Assembly: GCF_000969825.1 (NCBI RefSeq)
Contig: NZ_KQ033920.1
Coordinates: forward strand, 499,114-563,113
Source: Parabacteroides gordonii MS-1 = DSM 23371
GTDB taxonomy: Bacteria > Bacteroidota > Bacteroidia > Bacteroidales > Tannerellaceae
Length of the DNA: 64,000 nucleotides
Direction: 5' to 3'
The position numbers were made by a program, and so were the translations under genes. Within the stretch, counting starts at the first letter, position 1. Each line of letters begins with the position of its first letter. Shown here piece after piece: positions 58,820 through 64,000 of this stretch. The notes under the pieces are model-generated. The model was not told where the DNA came from, made no database searches, and worked only from the letters and a program-made list of their open reading frames with translations.

Positions 58820-59938
58820 TTATTCTTTATTCAATGCTTTCAGTGAGAACAGGAAGGTCGAACCTTTGCCTTCTTCCGATTCAAACCATAATTTACCGTC
58901 ATGCAACTCCACAAAATCTTTACAGAGCATCAAGCCCAATCCCGACCCTTTTTCATTACTTGTTCCGTAAGAGGTGAAATGCGTATTGGCTTTCAACAGT
59001 TTTTCCTGGTCTTCTTTCTTGATCCCTTTACCGGAGTCTTTCACGCTGACAATAACGTTGTTACCTTCTATACTGGTAGAAACGTCAATTGTTCCTCCTT
59101 CAAAACTGAACTTGATTGCATTTGAAATAAGATTCCTGATAACTGTCTTTATCATATCTATATCGACAGAACCGACTAGTTCTTTCTCTACATCTAACAA
59201 CCGGATACTAATACCTTTCTGGGCAGCCATCGGGATATACATTTCGGCTGTACTGGAAACCAGACTGTTGATGTCGGCATCTTGTTTATATATATTTTGT
59301 TTCTTCAGACGGTTCTTTGCCCATTTCAATAAGTTATCGAGTAGAAGGAAAATCTCTTCAGATGTCTTATTCATCATCTGTAACATCTCGAATACTTCGG
59401 GGCTGACCTGACTTTTATCTACCATCATAAGGATAGCATTATTCATCATCTTCAGAGAGCCGAGTGGAGAACGAAGATCGTGTGCAATAACAGAGTAAAG
59501 CGTATCACGTGATTCGATTGTATTTTCCAGTTCCTGTTTTATGCGTTTAATACTAAATAGTTCATAACGATGGGCAACACGTTTGACCAGTTCTTCTCTT
59601 TGGAAGGGTTTTGTAACGTATTCGGTAGCTCCTAGCTGGTATCCTTTTACTATACTCTGCATATCACTAAGTGCAGACATGATGATTACAGGAATATCAT
59701 TGGTGTCAGGGGCGCTTTTGAGGTGTTGTAATACCTCGTATCCGTCCATTTCCGGCATCATGATATCTAGCAGTATGAGATTGGGATGCTTGTCATGAGC
59801 GATGCGAAGAGCTTTGGCTCCGCTGTCACAGATTAATAGTGTGTATCCTTCCTTTTTTAATATAGCCTGTACTAACATGACGTTGGTTGGAACATCGTCA
59901 ACGATCAATACTGTATATTCTGATGCTAAATTATCCAT
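58820..59938 (-). CDS. Response regulator-histidine kinase fusion (REC-HisKA-HATPase)
   Basis: 372 residues from ATG 59,938. The N-terminal receiver has VLIVDDVPTN, the phospho-acceptor in LILLDIMMPEMDG and the KPF Lys. A HisKA segment (SVIAHDLRSPLGSLKMM) and a HATPase domain (NLISNAIKFSFEGG, KDSGKGIKKED, GSGLGLMLCKDFV) follow. There is no sensor or membrane part, so it is cytoplasmic and must take its signal from a partner. Having the receiver first suggests a relay hub. No cognate regulator gene is adjacent. Confidence 0.92.
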   Translation of the reverse strand: MDNLASEYTVLIVDDVPTNVMLVQAILKKEGYTLLICDSGAKALRIAHDKHPNLILLDIMMPEMDGYEVLQHLKSAPDTNDIPVIIMSALSDMQSIVKGYQLGATEYVTKPFQREELVKRVAHRYELFSIKRIKQELENTIESRDTLYSVIAHDLRSPLGSLKMMNNAILMMVDKSQVSPEVFEMLQMMNKTSEEIFLLLDNLLKWAKNRLKKQNIYKQDADINSLVSSTAEMYIPMAAQKGISIRLLDVEKELVGSVDIDMIKTVIRNLISNAIKFSFEGGTIDVSTSIEGNNVIVSVKDSGKGIKKEDQEKLLKANTHFTSYGTSNEKGSGLGLMLCKDFVELHDGKLWFESEEGKGSTFLFSLKALNKE

Positions 59939-59982
59939 ATTAATTTTACACTTTTCTTGATATTCAATCACTATCAGTACAC

Positions 59983-59990
59983 AAATGTAT
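59983..59990 (-). promoter_or_regulatory. -7 box of the kinase gene
   Basis: Minus strand TACATTTG, exact TAnnTTTG match, 44 bp upstream of ATG 59,938. Confidence 0.55.
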
Positions 59991-60048
59991 TAATAATGTT
60001 TGAATTTACAGATGTTTTCCTTGTAGCAATTTAGAAATATTTTTCTTA

Positions 60049-61233
60049 TTACGTTCTCTTAGCTTTTTCCCAGGCTCCATTCCCCTTATTTCCAGCTAAA
60101 TAGAAAAATCCTCTTATGACATTTATATTCATAAAAGAAAAATAATAAGGTATGAAAAGTAGCTTGTTTCGTATATTTTTCTGTTCCATTGAATAACCTG
60201 TATAGGCCATTACATAAAATATGACTTGTAAAAGTAACAAAAATATATATGTAAACTCACCCGTACATGTTAATATTATATTTAATGGGATCAGCAGGAA
60301 TAAAACGATGGGTGTAATAGTCCATCGTAAGACCCGGTGGCTTACGAACTGAAAACTTAAGGTACCATACCGGAAGATATTGAACAGGCTACGCAGACGC
60401 CATACGGATTGCAAACCACCTGCTGCGATACGTACTTTTCGCTTTTCCTCTTCTTTCATATTCAGGGAGGCAGTCTCTGTGGCATAAGCCTCTTTACAAT
60501 AAGCAATTTTATATCCTTTCTGTGCAATACGGAGTGAGAGGATGAAATCATCGAGAAGCGTATCCGACGGCATTTGTTCAAATAATTCAGTCCGTACGGC
60601 AAACAGTTCTCCGGCAGCACCTACGGCTGAATATAGCCGGTAGTCTAATGCTTTCAGTGTCGATTCATATTTCCAGTAGATCCCTTCCCCGGCGGTTGCT
60701 CCTTGTGCGGTTATTGTTTCCACTCTTTTTTCTCCGGCAACACATCCGACTTTAGGATCGGAGAACTGGCGGACGATCTCTGTGATAGCATCCGTATTCA
60801 GCATCGTATTGGCATCGGTGAAAACTACATAAGGAGTGGTTACATACTGTATACCCCGATTTAATGCAGCTGTCTTTCCTCTGCGTTCCGGTTGAAACAG
60901 GACGGTTACATCTTCATATTTTTTCAGATATTCATTGGTGCGGTCGTTCGAACCATCGGTAACCCATACTATTTTTAGTTTATCGGCAGGATAGGAAAGA
61001 GCATGGCAATTCACCATCTTACTTGCAACGATATCTTCTTCATTATATGCCGCAATAAAGAGGGTGACCTCGGGGAAGGGATCGGGTAAGGCTTTTTTGA
61101 CCGGCTTGATGAAGAGTTCTTTTATTTTTACTAATACATATAATAATATACCGTATCCCAGATAAGTATAGAAAACAATGAAGATACCTATCCAGAATAA
61201 CCATTCTGTAATTGTATAAATTTCGTTTTGCAT
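60049..61233 (-). CDS. Membrane glycosyltransferase, family 2
   Basis: 394 residues. One N-terminal helix (LFWIGIFIVFYTYLGYGILLYVL), then the GT-A domain (LFIAAYNEEDIVASKM, VWVTDGSNDRT, VVFTDANTML with the DxN/DxD site, DDFILSLRIAQKGYKIAYC, GGLQSVWRLRSLF), then three C-terminal helices. The layout resembles poly-sugar synthases such as IcaA/PgaC and other processive GT2 enzymes. It is last of a leftward glycan cluster. Confidence 0.88.
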   Translation of the reverse strand: MQNEIYTITEWLFWIGIFIVFYTYLGYGILLYVLVKIKELFIKPVKKALPDPFPEVTLFIAAYNEEDIVASKMVNCHALSYPADKLKIVWVTDGSNDRTNEYLKKYEDVTVLFQPERRGKTAALNRGIQYVTTPYVVFTDANTMLNTDAITEIVRQFSDPKVGCVAGEKRVETITAQGATAGEGIYWKYESTLKALDYRLYSAVGAAGELFAVRTELFEQMPSDTLLDDFILSLRIAQKGYKIAYCKEAYATETASLNMKEEEKRKVRIAAGGLQSVWRLRSLFNIFRYGTLSFQFVSHRVLRWTITPIVLFLLIPLNIILTCTGEFTYIFLLLLQVIFYVMAYTGYSMEQKNIRNKLLFIPYYFSFMNINVIRGFFYLAGNKGNGAWEKAKRT

Positions 61234-61249
61234 GGTGGTCTGTCAGTAT

Positions 61250-62143
61250 TTACTTGTTAATAATAAAAGCGATTCCGTCTATTCCTCCTTTTATTAAGGG
61301 AGTGATCAGGTTAAATTTCCGGTGGCACAGATAAGTCAGAAAGCGTTTGGGCAAAGCTATGACTATCTGATAAAGATAGGAGCATCTTCTTTCAAAAGAG
61401 TTGGACAGTGTCCTTTGCGCAAATATCAAACGGTTGCGGGTATGGTAATATACCTGCAACGGGCTTTGTAATCCGACACTGGCACTTTCTTTATGTCCGA
61501 CAACCGCCTGAGGTTCATACCAGATACTGAATCCGGCTTTTTGCATGAAAGAGCACCAATCCAGTTCTTCATAATACAAAAAATAATGTTCTGCCATAAG
61601 TCCGTATTTTTGAATATCGGCTGTTCTGATCATCATGGCAGCTCCGTTGGCAAAAGCTGTTTCCTGTGGAGTGTCGAATCTTCCGTCATCTTCCTGCAGA
61701 TATCCTGTGAACTCGTTACGGAGAGTTATATAACTCATCTTTGTAGCTCCGGCATATTGCAGTTTATTGTTTTGTGGCCAGAATGTTGTTTTAGGAGAAA
61801 CGCAACCGATCTTTTCATCACTGTTCAGTCGGTTTACTAATATCTCAAGTATCGGATGGGTGATGATCGTATCGTTATTCAGGAAAAACAGGAAATTACC
61901 GGTTGCCTGTTTGACTCCAATGTTATTTCCACCTGCAAATCCAAGGTTCTTGTCGCTTCGTATGACTTTTACATCCGGATATTTTTCTTTCAGCAAAGTA
62001 TAATCATTCAGGCTGGCCGAACCGTTATCCACAACTATCAGTTCGTATGGATAATTTTCGTGTTGCTTCAATGAGTCAATCATTTCACATGTATCTGCAA
62101 CGCCGTTATAGTTGACGGTTATTATGGAGACCTTGTCATTCAT
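61250..62143 (-). CDS. Glycosyltransferase family 2, WbbL/rhamnosyltransferase-like
   Basis: 297 residues, soluble. VSIITVNYNGVADTCEMIDSL opens the GT-A fold, read here in part as IITVNYNG; FLNNDTIITHPILEIL carries the acidic donor site; FLYYEELDWCSFMQKAGFSIWYEP is the typical ExDW acceptor region, and VVGHKESASVG closes the domain. Related enzymes transfer rhamnose or other deoxy sugars to polysaccharide. It overlaps the upstream glycosyltransferase by 8 bp and precedes the next by 16 bp. Confidence 0.88.
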   Translation of the reverse strand: MNDKVSIITVNYNGVADTCEMIDSLKQHENYPYELIVVDNGSASLNDYTLLKEKYPDVKVIRSDKNLGFAGGNNIGVKQATGNFLFFLNNDTIITHPILEILVNRLNSDEKIGCVSPKTTFWPQNNKLQYAGATKMSYITLRNEFTGYLQEDDGRFDTPQETAFANGAAMMIRTADIQKYGLMAEHYFLYYEELDWCSFMQKAGFSIWYEPQAVVGHKESASVGLQSPLQVYYHTRNRLIFAQRTLSNSFERRCSYLYQIVIALPKRFLTYLCHRKFNLITPLIKGGIDGIAFIINK

Positions 62144-63311
62144 GATTATTGTCCTTGGTTATGTGGTGGGGAGTATTGTTAAATCTCATGTCTTTCTTTT
62201 TAACACGATAGATTGAAGCCGTATAGCTGCGTAACAAGGCAATCATCATCGATGGTAACTGGATTATACTGGCAAAAAAGTCACATGTGTACATCCTTTT
62301 GGGTATAGCTAGCAGGTAGGTCATTATTTTTATGAGTAGTAAACAATACCATTTAATAGCTACCGGAAATGCGACAAAAGACCAGAAAAGTATCATCAGG
62401 AATATTAACAGGAATCTCACCGGTCTGGGGAAAGGAACCCATTGAATAATCTTATCTATATAGGTAAGATTTATTTTCTGCAGACTAAAATCTTTGGTTA
62501 TCAAAGAGAACGCAAGGATTTGGGCATGAAACCATCTTGATCTTTGTCTGATTAATATATCTTGCCGGGCTGTTTTCTCGTCATAGACATATATATCGTC
62601 GCTATAATCGACAAATATATTATCTCTAGCCAAAATAGCTTCCAGTTCTTTGTCTTCAGCAAAAGTTTTACATTCGTGCATATGCTGTTTCAGCCATTCA
62701 AAGTCGAAAACCATTCCGGATCCGATCAATGCCGATGATAACCCTACATTCACCCGTCCTTTTCTGAATATGGTATTATTTATCTCTTCCGAAATGCCAT
62801 CCCATACGGCAACGGACGTATTTTCATTTTTCCGTGTTCTGTGGGCTTGCAATACTTTAACGGTTTGTGTCGCTTGATTTGTGCGAGTCAGGAAGTCTGT
62901 GTCGGTAATGTTGTCAGCGTCCATAATAATAACCCGGTCAAATCCTTCCAGATGATCCAGCGCATAAGATATGGATTTATGTTTCATACTATCCTGAAAG
63001 TCTGGAATGAAAAGAGTTATTGGCAGTTGAGCTAAAGCAAGGTTAGTTGCCTCTTCCATATGATCGGAGACTACTACTACCTGGAATTTATCCAATGGAT
63101 AATCCTGCTTCAGGAAATTTTCAACGGATTCTTTTATTACCCGGTCTTCTTTATAGGCTGCAAAGATTACTGCAAATGTCTGTGTCTTAACATGATCTAC
63201 CTTTTCTTTTTTTCTTTTGAACAGAGAGGCCAAAGTAAAAAAAAGATTGTATCCTGTAAATAGTACAGTGATAACAAACAGTAGAATATCAATTTTTAAA
63301 ATAAGATTCAT
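62136..63311 (-). CDS. Membrane glycosyltransferase, family 2, processive type
   Basis: 391 residues. An N-terminal helix (ILLFVITVLFTGYNLFFTLASLF), GT-A motifs AVIFAAYKEDRVIKES, VVVSDH, IIMDADNITD, FAEDKELEAIL, and RQRSRWFHAQI, which matches the QxxRW motif of processive enzymes. Three or four C-terminal helices follow. It probably extends a surface polysaccharide. Overlaps the next gene by 8 bp, one operon. Confidence 0.88.
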   Translation of the reverse strand: MNLILKIDILLFVITVLFTGYNLFFTLASLFKRKKEKVDHVKTQTFAVIFAAYKEDRVIKESVENFLKQDYPLDKFQVVVVSDHMEEATNLALAQLPITLFIPDFQDSMKHKSISYALDHLEGFDRVIIMDADNITDTDFLTRTNQATQTVKVLQAHRTRKNENTSVAVWDGISEEINNTIFRKGRVNVGLSSALIGSGMVFDFEWLKQHMHECKTFAEDKELEAILARDNIFVDYSDDIYVYDEKTARQDILIRQRSRWFHAQILAFSLITKDFSLQKINLTYIDKIIQWVPFPRPVRFLLIFLMILFWSFVAFPVAIKWYCLLLIKIMTYLLAIPKRMYTCDFFASIIQLPSMMIALLRSYTASIYRVKKKDMRFNNTPHHITKDNNHE

Positions 63312-63492
63312 TTCCTTTTTTTTACAAAAATAGAGATAAATATTGGGAAACTTTGATTTTCAATAAGTTTTTATTGTGTCTGAAACAAAAAACTTTTGGC
63401 CAAAAGGTATCTTGTATTATATATGCAAGCCTTCGGTGAGTAAGATACTTTGCAGAAGGCTCGCTATGAATAACTTATGTCCGTGCAATGTT
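63312..63492. other. Intergenic region between the partial gene and the glycosyltransferases
   Basis: It holds a small perfect palindrome CTTTTGGCCAAAAG near 63,392-63,405 and a dyad AGCCTTC/GAAGGCT (near 63,429 and 63,457). Either could end or attenuate the leftward transcript. No gene is seen. Confidence 0.4.
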
Positions 63493-64000
63493 TTATTTAC
63501 TATTATTATATTCAGCCAGAGAGATTGGTTTGTGAACGAATATCCTCCTTTTTATCATTGTTTTTATCAAATGCATAATGACCTTTATTGATATTGCAAC
63601 ATCTTGTTGTTTAGAACGAGTTGGAAAAATTTTATGTTGCATCTCTTCAGTCCATGTTTTTTCGAAAAAGGATCTGTAATATTCGTCTTGCGGATTGACA
63701 AGTACATCAATTGTATCACTCCATTCATATCTGACAGTATTGACCTGATGGTAGGACAAATAAAATGTTCTTAAGGCCAGACTTTGATAGGGAAGAAAAT
63801 TGAGAAAAGTTCTCCCGTAGTCAGGATATATCCTCGGCAATTTTTCTTTTTCGAATAGTACGAGTTTTCCATCTATTTCCAAACAAACCCATTTGTGAGC
63901 TAATTTAGGAAACAAGGACTCCCCAACCAGACTGGGAAGTTCCAGGTATCCTTTTGATGCAACACGCTGTAACTCTTTTATAAATCCAATAGGATCATCA
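63493..64000 (-). CDS. C-terminal part of a possible SAM-dependent methyltransferase (5' end outside window)
   Basis: The frame is open from the right edge to the stop at 63,493, 169 codons. It reads DDPIGFIKELQRVASKGYLE-LPSLVGESLFPKLAHKWVCLEI, a pattern seen at the end of type-11 methyltransferase domains (ELxRV, KGY, H-W), then about 110 residues without a recognised motif. The Met sometimes taken as a start near 63,915 is an internal TTG leucine. Context is a surface-glycan cluster. Confidence 0.55.
   Translation of the reverse strand, partial: DDPIGFIKELQRVASKGYLELPSLVGESLFPKLAHKWVCLEIDGKLVLFEKEKLPRIYPDYGRTFLNFLPYQSLALRTFYLSYHQVNTVRYEWSDTIDVLVNPQDEYYRSFFEKTWTEEMQHKIFPTRSKQQDVAISIKVIMHLIKTMIKRRIFVHKPISLAEYNNSK

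Noticed and set aside
63493-63915. Complete 140-residue protein starting at 63,915
   Set aside because: The start codon would be TTG and the frame continues upstream to the window edge with coherent sequence, so this is an internal position of a longer gene.

Overview
The window looks like the genome of a gut Bacteroidales, most likely Parabacteroides. The evidence is promoters of the Bacteroidetes type (-33 TTG/TTTG and -7 TAnnTTTG), an Mfa/FimA-type fimbrial operon behind an invertible promoter, a Bacteroides-style rhamnose operon, and a CTnDOT-like mobile element. Genus is inferred from gene content only.

Bases 1 to about 25,115 are the right part of an integrative conjugative element. 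In order it carries: the start of a transfer operon on the minus strand (traA ParA-type ATPase, then a DUF3408 protein cut by the window edge); a palindrome-rich candidate oriT; mobA, mobB relaxase and a TraG/VirD4 coupling protein; a DUF1016 nuclease; a DUF3945 protein and topB; a RibD/DHFR-like enzyme; a primase-helicase; a small HTH protein; rteC and an AraC regulator. topB is split after its eighth codon by a 3.5 kb recombinase-in-trio (RIT) element: three overlapping tyrosine-recombinase genes between perfect 29-bp inverted repeats. The 5' leader of the DUF3945-topB operon and the 3' untranslated region of topB are perfectly complementary over 22 nt, which suggests RNA-based control.

Bases 18,911-24,071 form an integron-like array. 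An IntI/Xer-like recombinase is followed by low-GC cassettes, one resembling an Imm11/DUF1629 immunity protein, separated by three related attC-like hairpins. This resembles recombinase-associated acquired interbacterial defence (rAID) clusters. A TetR gene and an att core (25,103-25,115) that I recall as the NBU1 / tRNA-Leu core close the element.

The chromosome then carries tRNA-Ser(GGA), a TonB-dependent receptor, and a tyrosine invertase next to a 480-bp invertible segment (29,072-29,551) with perfect 26-bp inverted repeats. The only consensus promoter I find in that segment points away from the fimbrial operon, so this copy appears to be OFF. The fimbrial operon (29,554-40,999) encodes DUF3575, DUF3868, an Mfa2-like anchor, three fimbrillin-like lipoproteins (one frameshifted by an extra A), an HU/IHF-like protein and a DUF4469 protein.

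Bases 41,486-51,144 are a rhamnose locus: divergent AraC regulator, rhamnulokinase, isomerase, transporter, aldolase, and two exported GH78-type enzymes. After it come a DNA/RNA endonuclease, an RND efflux operon (adaptor, pump, TolC), an array of four 22-bp repeats centred on ACCTAGGT, a GNAT acetyltransferase, a response regulator-histidine kinase fusion, and three family 2 glycosyltransferases with a partial, possibly methyltransferase, gene at the right edge.
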